A DNA stretch of 64,000 nt from Lunularia cruciata (GCA_948567375.1 OX419755.1:38259001-38323000), one strand, 5' to 3'; shown: positions 26,508-36,401, numbered from the stretch's first letter. Made by a program: numbers and translations. The notes: generated by a model not told the origin, from the letters alone.

Positions 26508-27186
26508 TGTGAGCCGGCCTGTCTCTCACTCAGGATGAACCTCTGATGGCTATTATGGTAGCGCACCATGGACTAAGAAGGCAAGGAACCCCAACTCCAT
26601 CATACTCCTCCAAGGCTAACACTCCAAGACTCAAGACATTGCTCACTAGAGAACTCAATGAGAGAGAGATAGTTGCAAATGAAAGGATGATGAGTACCTC
26701 CTCACTCCTTGTTTATATACTTGTGAAATAGTTACGTACCAAAGTTACTAATTACCGTAGTAACTCAAGTTACTAGACTAAAAGTCAAGTAAAGTCAAAA
26801 AGTAGAAAGGAATATCCATTCACATGGGCATATTCCCCTTATCTTGACCCAACCACTAAAGCAAGGATTCCTTCACATGGGCTATCCTTGGACTAAAGAA
26901 GAATCCAAAACAAAAAGGCTTGCGGGCCCAAGAGTTCTCAACTCTTTCCCCAAAGCCAAACACCTAGGAATAATACCAAGTCAACACACTAAAATCCAAA
27001 ATAGTGGTGCTCATCTTTTCTACTTCCTCTAAAGTAAGGTCCCATCTATCTTAGCTATGACTAACTTTAGCTAACCATGACTAATATAGAACCATCCTTT
27101 ATCTCTATATAAATAATATCTCTTAAGTACTTGTAATACCAAGCTAAATATCACAATACCACACACATGCACAAATGGGTGTTACA
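26508..27186 (-). repeat. 3' LTR of the intact family A element
   Basis: On the plus strand it starts tgtgagccggcctg and ends gggtgttaca, giving the TG...CA inverted ends of an LTR. Identical by eye over 679 bp to 33633-34311. Confidence 0.95.
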
Positions 27187-27197
27187 TTTACCCCCGG
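27187..27197 (-). other. Polypurine tract of the family A element
   Basis: The minus strand reads CCGGGGGTAAA directly before the 3' LTR, in the position where plus-strand DNA synthesis is primed. Confidence 0.7.
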
Positions 27198-27234
27198 ACT
27201 AAGTTTTCACTTTGTCCTCAAAGTGAAGGTCTCT

Positions 27235-27501
27235 CTACCTTCTATGGTACATCTTCAACTTATCATGGTTAATCCTATCAAAGTGTCTTCCTCCCAACTC
27301 CTTGAGATCATAGGTGTAATTGCCCCACACCTTCTCTACTATGAAAGGTCCAAAGTACTTAGGCAAAAACTTCTTTTGCACTCTCTTGAATCGAATGGAA
27401 TCAAACAACATTACCCAATCACCTTCGTTGAAAGGCTCCACCTTCTTCTTGCCTTGCCTCTTGTCATAGCTCTCCTTTTGTTTCCTTTGGGCTTGCTCCA
27501 C
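27235..27501 (-). CDS. Integrase C-terminal segment beyond an in-frame TGA
   Basis: The frame of gag-pol continues directly after TGA 27502-27504 for 88 codons (VEQAQRKQKESYDKRQG..., ending KMYHRR). It contains the integrase GPF/Y-type block GPFIVEKVWGNYTYDLKELG, so the TGA cuts a normal part of the polyprotein. There is no ATG at its start, so separate translation is unlikely; it needs read-through or marks the element as defective. CGA or TGG to TGA by one transition is the simplest origin. No chromodomain follows before the polypurine tract. Confidence 0.8.
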   Translation of the reverse strand: MEQAQRKQKESYDKRQGKKKVEPFNEGDWVMLFDSIRFKRVQKKFLPKYFGPFIVEKVWGNYTYDLKELGGRHFDRINHDKLKMYHRR

Positions 27502-30500
27502 TCAAACCATAGCAACTGCTCTTGCCTCTTCCAACTCCATGAGTTGATCCTTCCTTGACTTCCCTGCATCACTTCCTTGTGCTTTCTTCAATCTCCTATG
27601 AATGCTTTGGAAGGTAGGAAGATCAAAGTGAATAGGTAAGGTAGACTCAATACCATACACCAATTGGAATGGAGAATATCCAGTGGAAGTCTTCATGGTT
27701 GTCCTATACTCCCACAAAACTGCATGAATCCTCTTGTCCCAATGATGTTTAGCCCCCTCCATTTCTGCATCTTTGGCCAACATCATGCACAAGGTCTGAT
27801 TGGTTCTCTCTGCCAAGCCATTGGAATTTGGCTTATAGGATGTAGTTACTCTATGTGTGATAGAGAAATGTCGTAGCATGGCTGTAGTAATGCTTCCTGT
27901 AAACTCTCCTCCTCTATCAGAAACCAACTCCAAAGGGCATCCAAACCTAGTGATAATGCGTTCATAAAGAAATCTACCCACTTCATCTTCATTCTTGTCC
28001 CTCAATGGTCTAGCCTCAACCCACTTGGTAAGGTAATCAGTAACTACCACAATGTACCGATTGTTCCTTGGGGTTCTATTGAGAGGTCCTACAAAATCAA
28101 TTCCCCACTTCTCAAAAGGTCCTAGCAATGGAATTGATCTAAGTGGTGGAGTGGATGTAGACTTTCTAGCAAAAGCTTGACAAACATGACAAGTTTTGCA
28201 ATAATCAAGACAATCCTTGAAAATCCCTCTCCAATGGTAACCTGCATCTAGAATCTTAAAAGCAGTCACCTTTCCTGCAAAGTGTCCTCCACATACTAAA
28301 CCTTCATGAAACTCCTTTATGAGTAGGATAGACTCTTCCTTACCCACTGCTCTTCGAAGTAGACCATCTGCTCCTTGGTGAAAAAGAATATCCTCCACCA
28401 TTGTGTAAGGTCTAGATCTTGCTGCAAGGGCCTTCCTCTCCCTAGCATGCATCCCTTCTGGATAGTTACCTCTTGTCACAAAATCCACAATCTCCTTGTA
28501 CTCCATTGGAATCTCTTGAGTGACTGAGATTGTCATGAGCTCCTCATCCGGGAAGGAATCATCTACTGGCTCATCTCCATCATGATCATAGGCTCTAGAT
28601 AACAAATCAGCATTTGCATGTTTCTTTCCTGGCCTATCCTCAATTGTGTAGTCATACTCAGACAAGAGAATCATCCACCTTGCTAGTCTCCCTTCAACAT
28701 TAGGCTTGTTGAAGATGTACTTCAAAGCCTTGTGATCCGTGACAATTGTGGCTTTCCCTCCAATCAAGTAGTGTCTAAACTTCTTGAGACCAAAGATCAC
28801 TGCCAACCCTTCTCTCTTTGTGACAGAGTAGTTCTTCTCTGCTGAAACCATCTGCCTACTAGCATAAGCTATTGGATGATCATGCCCATCTTGGTCTAAT
28901 TGACTAAGAGTGCATCCTATAGCTACATTAGAAGCATCAGTGTAGAGGATGAAAGGCTTACTCCAATCAGGTTTAGCAAGAATTGGAGCTACAACAAGGG
29001 ATTGCTTGAGCTCCTCAAAAGCTTTGAGAGCCTCCTTGTCTTCCAAAATCACCATGTAATCTACACCCTTCTTCATGTAGATGGTCAATGCATAAGCCTT
29101 GTTGGAAAATGAGAAGATGAACCTCCTATAGTACCCAACCATTCCCAAGAATTGGCGTAACTTTGTCAAGCTTGAAGGGAATGGAAGGTCTGAGATTTTC
29201 CTCACCTTCTCAGGATCAACTGCTATTCCATCCTTGGAGATGATGTGCCCCAAAAGTAGACCTTCTTCACATCCAAAAATGCACTTCTCTGGGTTGAGTG
29301 ATGCATTTGCCTCATCCAAGCGTTGCAAGACTTTGATTAGGTGCTCAAAGTGCTCCTCCTTGCTCCCATAGACACAAAAGTCATCAATGAAATCTCTCAC
29401 AAATTTCCCAATGAAAGGTTCAAATACCTTGTTCATGAACCGTTGGAATGTGGCTGGAGCATTGCAAAGCCCAAAAGGCATGACCTTGAAAGCGTAAGTT
29501 CCCCAAGGTGTGGTGAATGTGGTGAGTTGTTGATGCTCTGGTGCAATCTTGATTTGGTTATATCCACTATAACCATCTCCAAAACTGTACCTCTCATGAC
29601 CTGCAACCTCCTCCAAGATCTCATCAATGAATGGCAATGGGTAGTAGTCCTTCTTGGTAACAGCATTGAGCTTCTTGTAATCCACACATACCCGAAGCTT
29701 GCCATTCTTTTTCTTCACAATGACAATTGGAGACACCCATTCTGAATTCTCCACCTCAAAGATAAATCCAGCCTCCTTGAGCTTATCAATCTCCTCCTTC
29801 ACAACCAAAGATATTGGTGGGCTAATGCGACGTTGCTTTTGGCGGATTGGTCTTGCATGTGACTCCACCTCTATCTTGTGCTCCTCCAAGGTGACTTCCT
29901 TCAAATCCTTGTAACTAAAAGCAAACACATGGATGAACTTGCGGAAAATCTCCTCAAATCTCACCTTCTCCTCCTTGGTAACATTTGGGCCATACTTGAG
30001 GGTAGATAACCTTCTCTCTACCTCCTCAAGTGTCAATGGTGATTTATCTGGGTCCTTCAAAACCTCTGGCTTAGGTGCAAAATCCATAGCACACAAGGGA
30101 TACACATCTGAATCAGATTCAGATTCATCCTCCTCCGTGGAAGTCTCCTCTTCCATGCTTGTGTCCACACCTGAAGCTCCTTCTTCAGAATCAGATTCCC
30201 AATAATCAGAAGATGGGGTATCTGAATGTGAGGTGTTGTTGGTGTTAGTCACAGGAATAGTGACTCTATGGTTTGATGGCCCAATCCTTAAGTACCCTTT
30301 GTGCCATCGATCAGTTGTGCGTGCTGCTCTCAACCATGGCCTCCCAAGAAGTAAGTCATAGCTTGAATCCTTCAAGACTTGGAAAGTCATGAGATTTTGA
30401 ACTCCCATAACTGAAACTACCACCTTATCCATCACTCCTACTGGTCGAACTTGTTGCTTGTTTGCCATGCTCACCACAAATGTTGAAGCTCTTGAGGGTA

Positions 30501-32061
30501 TCATACCCAACTTCTTCATCAACCTTTCTGACATGGCATTCACTGCTGATCCTCCATCAACCAATGCATCCTTGATGTTGTGACCATTCACTCTCACATC
30601 AATCTTGGAGGCATATTCACAAGCTTCCCATGGTGCTGGCTTGGCATCCACCACCCCCATTGATATTGGAACTTTTGCCTTCTTCTTCTTCTTGCTCCTT
30701 GTAGAACTCAAACCACCTCTAAGCTCCTTTCTCAAGGTAGGGTTCAAAGCAATTAATTGGCCCACTGTGATGTTAGCCTTGTGACTACCAACATCCTCCA
30801 ACACATTGTAGTTCCATTGTTGCTTGGAGATCAAGAAGTCCTCCATCCCCAACTTCTTCCTTGGAGTCTTTGTTGTTGATGGTGTTGAGGTGCGAGTGCT
30901 CCTAGTAGACATAGGAGTATCCTTGCTTGAAGTAAATCCTTGAGAAGAGTGAACATCCTCTGCAAAACGAGCTCTCTTCTTCTCTTGTGCCAAAAGCTCC
31001 AAATTAGGACCCTTGGAGTTTGAGCACTCTCCCTTCTCATACTTGCTCTCAACCACATCTATGGATACTATCCCCTTACCTTTGTTGGGATTAGGAGCCA
31101 CTTGGGTTTCACTACCTCCCTCTTTCCCTCTATTGGCTCCCTCATAACCCCTTCCTCCATGGTAAGTGGAATTTGGGCAATTCCTTTGGATATGGCCTCT
31201 TCCCCCACAACCAAAACAATTTCTATCATTGAAATTGTTGGCTGGTTGGCCTCCTCTATATGGATGGTTTCCATAACTCCTAGGCCCTCTCCCTACATTC
31301 TGATCCACCTCTCTCTTCTCCCATAGTTGCACCACATTGATCTTGAGATCCGCAAGTTGTTCCGTGATGGTTTGGAGTGGATCTTTTGGTGGAGGTGCAA
31401 GAATTGGAGCAACTACTACTTGTGGTGCAACCCTTGTCACCAAAGTATCAGAAGTTCCACCATACTTGTAGCCTTGAGGAGGATGCACAACCTCCTTCAC
31501 CACCAAATCACTCTCATCCCCTTCCAAACTCTCCTCCATACGAATTGCGATCTTGATAGCTTCAACCTTGGAAGAAGGTTTCTCATATCTCACCTTGCTT
31601 CTAATTTGTGGTCTCAATCCTCCCACAAAATTCTTGGTGAGCATGGCCCCTATGCCAATCATTGTAGTCTCCACATCATCCCCACCCTTCCTCAACACTA
31701 TGCGAAATCTGGACTCCAACTTTTCCACTCTTTCCACATAGACCCTCACTTTCTCTCCATCTCCTTGCTTGAGAAATGTAACCTCACTCATCAATCTCTC
31801 ATAACTCTCATCAGGAAGAAAGTTCTCAATGAGTGCTGAAGTCAAAGTCTCCCAAGACTCCTCTTCCCCCTCTCTCCTCTCTCTCTTTTGGTATTCTGAC
31901 TCATACCATGTAAGTGCTGCATCCTCAAAGAAATCTGGTAATAATGAGGCCCACTCATTCTTCCTCCTCTCATTGTTTCCTATGCAAGCTCTCTTGAAGT
32001 CTCTCACAAAGGCCTCCACATCTTCTCCATCCTTGCCAAAGAAAACCGGAAGTTTCCCCAT
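27502..32061 (-). CDS. Ty3/gypsy Gag-Pol polyprotein (1519 codons)
   Basis: One frame encodes Gag, protease, reverse transcriptase, RNase H and integrase for retrotransposition through a cytoplasmic particle. Visible: retrotransposon gag domain (about residues 5-180), CCHC knuckle C282-C285-H290-C295, an acidic linker (605-655), protease motif VDGGS with D502 (a DGG variant of DTG/DSG), RT (about 755-940) with VDYKKLN and the FIDD active site at 891-894, RNase H from ILYTDASN (about 1040), integrase zinc site H1252/H1260/C1291/C1294, and catalytic D1322, D1382, E1418 with 35 residues between the last two. ATG at 32061 follows a purine-rich run. The frame ends at TGA 27502-27504, short of the integrase C terminus. 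Full domain order makes assignment secure; clade is not assigned. Confidence 0.95.
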   Translation of the reverse strand: MGKLPVFFGKDGEDVEAFVRDFKRACIGNNERRKNEWASLLPDFFEDAALTWYESEYQKRERREGEEESWETLTSALIENFLPDESYERLMSEVTFLKQGDGEKVRVYVERVEKLESRFRIVLRKGGDDVETTMIGIGAMLTKNFVGGLRPQIRSKVRYEKPSSKVEAIKIAIRMEESLEGDESDLVVKEVVHPPQGYKYGGTSDTLVTRVAPQVVVAPILAPPPKDPLQTITEQLADLKINVVQLWEKREVDQNVGRGPRSYGNHPYRGGQPANNFNDRNCFGCGGRGHIQRNCPNSTYHGGRGYEGANRGKEGGSETQVAPNPNKGKGIVSIDVVESKYEKGECSNSKGPNLELLAQEKKRARFAEDVHSSQGFTSSKDTPMSTRSTRTSTPSTTKTPRKKLGMEDFLISKQQWNYNVLEDVGSHKANITVGQLIALNPTLRKELRGGLSSTRSKKKKKAKVPISMGVVDAKPAPWEACEYASKIDVRVNGHNIKDALVDGGSAVNAMSERLMKKLGMIPSRASTFVVSMANKQQVRPVGVMDKVVVSVMGVQNLMTFQVLKDSSYDLLLGRPWLRAARTTDRWHKGYLRIGPSNHRVTIPVTNTNNTSHSDTPSSDYWESDSEEGASGVDTSMEEETSTEEDESESDSDVYPLCAMDFAPKPEVLKDPDKSPLTLEEVERRLSTLKYGPNVTKEEKVRFEEIFRKFIHVFAFSYKDLKEVTLEEHKIEVESHARPIRQKQRRISPPISLVVKEEIDKLKEAGFIFEVENSEWVSPIVIVKKKNGKLRVCVDYKKLNAVTKKDYYPLPFIDEILEEVAGHERYSFGDGYSGYNQIKIAPEHQQLTTFTTPWGTYAFKVMPFGLCNAPATFQRFMNKVFEPFIGKFVRDFIDDFCVYGSKEEHFEHLIKVLQRLDEANASLNPEKCIFGCEEGLLLGHIISKDGIAVDPEKVRKISDLPFPSSLTKLRQFLGMVGYYRRFIFSFSNKAYALTIYMKKGVDYMVILEDKEALKAFEELKQSLVVAPILAKPDWSKPFILYTDASNVAIGCTLSQLDQDGHDHPIAYASRQMVSAEKNYSVTKREGLAVIFGLKKFRHYLIGGKATIVTDHKALKYIFNKPNVEGRLARWMILLSEYDYTIEDRPGKKHANADLLSRAYDHDGDEPVDDSFPDEELMTISVTQEIPMEYKEIVDFVTRGNYPEGMHARERKALAARSRPYTMVEDILFHQGADGLLRRAVGKEESILLIKEFHEGLVCGGHFAGKVTAFKILDAGYHWRGIFKDCLDYCKTCHVCQAFARKSTSTPPLRSIPLLGPFEKWGIDFVGPLNRTPRNNRYIVVVTDYLTKWVEARPLRDKNEDEVGRFLYERIITRFGCPLELVSDRGGEFTGSITTAMLRHFSITHRVTTSYKPNSNGLAERTNQTLCMMLAKDAEMEGAKHHWDKRIHAVLWEYRTTMKTSTGYSPFQLVYGIESTLPIHFDLPTFQSIHRRLKKAQGSDAGKSRKDQLMELEEARAVAMV

Positions 32062-32140
32062 CTTAACCCCTCACTATCTTTCTTTTCTCTTAAATTTTTT
32101 TTTTCCTCTTTTCTTTTCTCTCACTCTATTACTAATAGAG
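32062..32140 (-). promoter_or_regulatory. Purine-rich leader run before the gag-pol ATG
   Basis: In element sense about 80 nt are nearly all A and G with a 9-10 base A/T-flanked A run, ending in GAGGGGTTAAG before the ATG. It separates the zinc-knuckle ORF from gag-pol. Function is not shown; unstructured A-rich leaders can favour internal ribosome entry. Confidence 0.3.
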
Positions 32141-32298
32141 TATATACATGACTAACACCATCTGAGAATAATCCACTCTAGGGAACACAAAAGGTTCAGG
32201 TTGCTCCAAGATTTCTATAGCAACATCAAATCCTAGAGTGCATATTAATCTAACTCTCATGGATAGTTTATCCATAAGTTGAAAGATTATCTCCATCA

Positions 32299-32796
32299 CT
32301 AATCTTGAGAACTAGCTGATGAAGGTGGTAGTATTTCTGTAGCTATACTAAGACTCTCTCCAAGATCCTTCACCAAAGTTTCCAAAAGTGCTTTTACTCC
32401 ACTACACTCATGTCCTTTTGGAAGTCCTTCAACTCCACAAACCTCACACAACTCCTTGGTCTTAGATCTTCTCCCTCCCAATCTTGGTGAAGAAGGTCCA
32501 ACATGCAAACCCAAGTCAAGTAAACCTCTCCTTTCCCTCAATCTCTTGCTCTCAAAGGTCAATGGACATGAACTTGCCTTATGTCCCTTCTCTCCACATA
32601 GAAAGCACTTAGACTCACTCTTTCCTCCAAGTGGTGTAGGTTTTTGGATCCTCTCAACACTCTCTTCAAATTCTATTGTAAACTCTCTTTTCCTCAAATC
32701 CACCCCTACAATCACCTCAAACCCTTGGGGAACCTTGCATAATCTCAATTTCCACTCTTGATGACTCTCCATGTTCCCCAAGATGAATCTAAACAC
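32299..32796 (-). CDS. Accessory zinc-knuckle ORF upstream of gag-pol, family A
   Basis: 165 codons between the primer site and gag. It begins MFRFILGNMESHQEWKLRL and contains FEESVERIQKPTPLGGKSES, a knuckle CFLCGEKGHKASSC (C-x2-C-x4-H-x4-C), a basic stretch (SKRLRERR) and a second cysteine cluster CEVCGVEGLPKGHEC. This suggests nucleic-acid binding, by analogy with Gag nucleocapsid. A second, diverged family A copy preserves the same frame at 3076-3384. Ty3/gypsy elements with an extra ORF before gag are known (Ogre is one), but I cannot say this one is related. The exact start is uncertain and it might be spliced to an upstream exon. Confidence 0.6.
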   Translation of the reverse strand: MFRFILGNMESHQEWKLRLCKVPQGFEVIVGVDLRKREFTIEFEESVERIQKPTPLGGKSESKCFLCGEKGHKASSCPLTFESKRLRERRGLLDLGLHVGPSSPRLGGRRSKTKELCEVCGVEGLPKGHECSGVKALLETLVKDLGESLSIATEILPPSSASSQD

Positions 32797-33420
32797 TCAA
32801 ACATGCTTTTTGTTGATCTCAAGCTTCTCATGCATGAGATCTCCACTCTGCAGAATTGACCCTTCCTCACAATGTCATTCAAATCTCCCAACCAATACGT
32901 CACAGTCCTCTGAAATTTTGCACACTTGATCACAACTCCAGGGCGTCCCTCCCTGCAAAATTTCAGATCTTTTCATTGAGACATTTGGCCTAGACACCTT
33001 TCTATTCAGCACCCATATTTCAGATTTGGTCTGAAAACCACCCCCCTCACTTCAAAAACTCATCACGCCCTGCGCAAAAACGATCTCTCTCTAATTTTTG
33101 TGGCAGCAGGTAGGATACAATGCGCTGAATTTTCTTGGAAATTTTCAGGACAATTCACTGAAAATTGAAGAAATGGCAGACTCTGTACAATTTTCCAGAG
33201 AGCATGCAGTTGCGGGAGCACTTTACCCTATCAACTTTCAAAAATTCTAGCCCAGTGCGCATAGAAGCTCTCTCAATAATTTCAAGTGTGCTAACTGAAA
33301 GATAACCCAAGCTATCATGTGCAGAAATCTCAAGTCCAGATCTCAAACTTGAGATTTTGCCCAAAATCACCTTAATCCCCAAAATCTGCAATCCACCTCA
33401 CACAATCTCTCCAATTCCTC

Positions 33421-33591
33421 TCATGTGTACAAGATGTACAAAATCACCTCAAAGACATCATAATGAACTACAGGGTATACAAATGGATCTTGGTTCTCTA
33501 ACATAAGTTCAGCCCTCTCCTCTCCTAATGTTCTCTCCAAGTGAGCTCTCATAGCCTCCTTCTGCCTAATGTAGAATTGGACGCGGAACAT
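33421..33591 (-). CDS. Possible small leader ORF of the family A element
   Basis: 56 codons starting MFRVQFYIRQKEAMRAHLER, 20 bp after the primer-binding site in element sense. The composition looks protein-like (R/E-rich helix then PFVYPVVHYDVFEV), and FEGTGATT-like sequence at its end could act as a splice donor toward the zinc-knuckle ORF. No homologue is available in this window because the other family A copy lacks its leader. It may equally be chance. Confidence 0.25.
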   Translation of the reverse strand: MFRVQFYIRQKEAMRAHLERTLGEERAELMLENQDPFVYPVVHYDVFEVILYILYT

Positions 33592-33610
33592 TATCTTGCC
33601 TTCTAGAGAG

Positions 33611-33628
33611 GTCCCGGCAACGGAACCA
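33611..33628 (-). other. Primer-binding site complementary to tRNA-Glu
   Basis: The plus strand reads gtcccggcaacggaacca, which equals the 3' end of plant tRNA-Glu (T-arm end, acceptor strand, discriminator and CCA). It lies 4 bp inside the 5' LTR. tRNA-Glu would therefore prime minus-strand DNA synthesis. The tRNA match is from memory of plant tRNA-Glu, not from a search. Confidence 0.85.
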
Positions 33629-33632
33629 AAAA

Positions 33633-34311
33633 TGTGAGCCGGCCTGTCTCTCACTCAGGATGAACCTCTGATGGCTATTATGGTAGCGCACCATGGACTA
33701 AGAAGGCAAGGAACCCCAACTCCATCATACTCCTCCAAGGCTAACACTCCAAGACTCAAGACATTGCTCACTAGAGAACTCAATGAGAGAGAGATAGTTG
33801 CAAATGAAAGGATGATGAGTACCTCCTCACTCCTTGTTTATATACTTGTGAAATAGTTACGTACCAAAGTTACTAATTACCGTAGTAACTCAAGTTACTA
33901 GACTAAAAGTCAAGTAAAGTCAAAAAGTAGAAAGGAATATCCATTCACATGGGCATATTCCCCTTATCTTGACCCAACCACTAAAGCAAGGATTCCTTCA
34001 CATGGGCTATCCTTGGACTAAAGAAGAATCCAAAACAAAAAGGCTTGCGGGCCCAAGAGTTCTCAACTCTTTCCCCAAAGCCAAACACCTAGGAATAATA
34101 CCAAGTCAACACACTAAAATCCAAAATAGTGGTGCTCATCTTTTCTACTTCCTCTAAAGTAAGGTCCCATCTATCTTAGCTATGACTAACTTTAGCTAAC
34201 CATGACTAATATAGAACCATCCTTTATCTCTATATAAATAATATCTCTTAAGTACTTGTAATACCAAGCTAAATATCACAATACCACACACATGCACAAA
34301 TGGGTGTTACA
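33633..34311 (-). repeat. 5' LTR of the intact family A element
   Basis: 679 bp, the same as 26508-27186 at every position I compared. In element sense it runs TGTAACACCC to GGCCGGCTCACA and holds the promoter. Confidence 0.95.
33837..33844 (-). promoter_or_regulatory. TATA box in LTR-A
   Basis: Minus strand TATATAAA within AAGTATATAAACAAGG, about 205 bp before the LTR end in element sense. The same motif is kept in the LTR-A copies (for example 50954-50961 on the plus strand), fitting the U3 promoter. Confidence 0.6.
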
Positions 34312-36393
34312 GGCTTCCTCCAACTTCCCTTCAACTTCAATGCTAAGCAGCACTTTCATCTTGCTCACCATTGCTCCCATTGCATCTGATTCCACAACTG
34401 GCTCTACCTTCTCTGTCTTTCTCTCCTCCTCTAACTCAATGCAATACATTTGCAACTCATCCTCAAATTCAGCCTTCATTGCGCCCTTCTCTTGCTGATT
34501 CAACATGAGTTGATCCCACGTTACTCTCAACAATCCTCGCAATTGTTCTTCCTCCTGACTATGCTCTATTAACTCTCGCTGTTATGCTTGATCTTTTTGG
34601 CCGCTTTCTTCCTTAGACTCTCTAGCTCTTGCTCCATCATGGTTGCGCTTGCCTTCAAATGTATTAGCTCCACTCATGCATCAGCAATTTCACTCTTTAG
34701 TACTTTGACCAATACCGTCTTTTCCTTTACTTCCTCCTTACACTTCACCAAATCTTCCCTTGTCACTTTTGAGTGCTTACTCTAAAGAATTTCCTCCACC
34801 TGAATTTCTTTGGCTTCCATTTCTATTTGTGTTAGCTTACTTTTCAACAGTTAGGTCTCCGCACTCCACTTTGTCACGATTGCTAATTCAGCTTTCACAT
34901 CTAATTTAGCACTTGCCATCTCTGTTTTCTTTTGCTGCAAAAATACCAACAAGGGACATACTACCTTTGACAAATACTCCACTCCATCATATGCATGTTC
35001 TTGGCTTTGCAATCGTTGCCCTTGTCAGGTAACTCCTCCATTGGTACCTTACCCCAAAGACGCGATCTTCGTATCTTTATTGTTTCTTCATCCGAGCTCT
35101 CCTCTTCCTTGGTGGTAACTTAACTTGGTCCAATGTCAACTACTTGAGCACTTCTCTTCCCTCTTGCACCTCTTGGACACACCAAGACACCTTCTTCTTC
35201 CTTCTCATGCCCTCGCTTGATGGTGGACACCTCCGGACTTGTCTTTTTTGCTTCCACAACTCTTCCTCATGCTTGTTGGACTTCAGCCTTGCCTTCATTG
35301 CCATTGCTTGATTTCTCACTTTTCAGTGTGAACTCTTCTTCTCCTTTCAAGGCTTCTCCATTTGATTCAGTTTCTCCTTTTGACTCCTCCTCCTTTGGAG
35401 TTGATTCCTTTACTTTCATCAACATTGACTTTGGATTAGGCTTTTGCATCTTGTGCGGCTGTACTAATGCAATTCATTCTTCAGGTTATCTCTCTTTCTT
35501 AGCTGGGGATGTTGACTGCTACTATTCTCTCTTTTCCACTCTTTGTGTAGTACTCATCCCCTTCTTGAACCCGCTCCATGTAATATTGTTCATCCGCATC
35601 CGCCTCCTTGTGCAAATCTAGATGAAAGTGCGACCGCATTCTATTTCTCTCCTTCAAAGTCAGCAAATTCAGCCCAAAGTAGAAGTGAGGTGCAAAGGGT
35701 ATGAAGTAGTGTGGTTGGATATCCATTCTCCAACAAACACTTCGCCCAATCCACTACTTCTCCTACAAACATCTAATGAAAGAAGACTACATGCTGCATT
35801 GTGACATAGGTAGTTTGCTCTGGCTTGAACATTGCCATCATTGTGCTCACAATCCCTCTCCACATAAGGTGTCTATAACTATCCACCTTATACCCATTCT
35901 TTGTACATGGTCAATTAAAAGAATTCCTAACCTTGGCAATTTCTTTTGATGCATCACACTTTTGATAGAAGGTGGTACCTCCTACCTCTCTTGCTTCTCT
36001 TCCCAAGACTAATCTCCAATTTGCCTCAGTCCATCAAGCCAGATTTCTTCTCTTCCCTCTGTGCTTCAGCCCATCCTTGCAATCACTTGTGGGAATCTCT
36101 ACCATGAAACTAGGAAAACTAAAATTCTAGTTCCAAGCCAGAAAAGTGATGCACAGTCTCAATAAGACCTTGATCCTTACCACTACATCCAATCTACACT
36201 TTGCAAGACTCCTCACCGCACATTTCTTACTCACTTTTGGTGCCATTGTGTGTTTCCTCACTCACTTCTTGTGAAATATCATACTTGAGATTCTAACCCA
36301 CTCTTCTTGTGTATTCAAAATTTGCACTCCTTTGGGTTGACTCTGAACAAGATAGCATCTGAAAATTGTAGTGCTTCCTCACAAAAATCTCAA

Positions 36394-36401
36394 TTTTATA
36401 G
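36394..36401 (-). promoter_or_regulatory. Candidate TATA box upstream of the family B ORF
   Basis: The minus strand reads GGACTATAAAATTG here, about 150 bp before the ATG at 36246 and about 370 bp inside the element end. Spacing suits an RNA polymerase II core promoter. Only the motif and position support it. Confidence 0.4.

Larger units (their letters stand above)
26508..34311 (-). mobile_element. Almost intact Ty3/gypsy LTR retrotransposon of family A
   Basis: 7804 bp, bounded by two 679 bp LTRs in which I found no difference line by line. The target duplication is ggct (26504-26507 and 34312-34315); removing the element plus four bases restores the host B reading frame. Order in element sense: 5' LTR, tRNA-Glu primer site, leader with small ORFs, purine-rich run, gag-pol with Gag, protease, RT, RNase H and integrase in one frame, polypurine tract, 3' LTR. 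One in-frame TGA separates the last 88 integrase codons. Identical LTRs imply a very recent insertion. No chromodomain is visible. Confidence 0.95.
26114..36246 (-). pseudogene. Family B ORF, split by the family A insertion
   Basis: Read from 36246: MAPKVSKKCAVRSLAKC opens a frame that soon meets stops and shifts, but long pieces survive: 35499-35726 (MDIQPHYFIPFAPHF), 35267-35449 (an E/K/S-rich linker) and 34312-34542. Across the family A insertion, EVEGKLEEA (ending at 34312) continues as RLHELKLLMQK from 26503 down, matching GKLEDAELHKSKLLVQE in the plus-sense copy. It then runs into VGDNVCLKLDLV and VVEVGVQVSLDQLL at 26114-26398. The central part is K/E-rich and probably coiled coil. Function unknown. 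Confidence 0.55.

Noticed and set aside
26546-26731. Repeated plus-strand ORF MAIMVAHHGLRRQG (also 23186, 33671, 40797)
   Set aside because: Lies inside LTR-A copies, antisense to the element; it recurs only because the LTR recurs.
31327-31839. 170-codon plus-strand ORF
   Set aside because: Antisense shadow of the gag-pol frame; no motif of its own.
33611-33628. tRNA-Glu gene fragment
   Set aside because: Only the 3' 18 bases incl. CCA are present, directly beside an LTR; it is a primer-binding site and not a tRNA gene.
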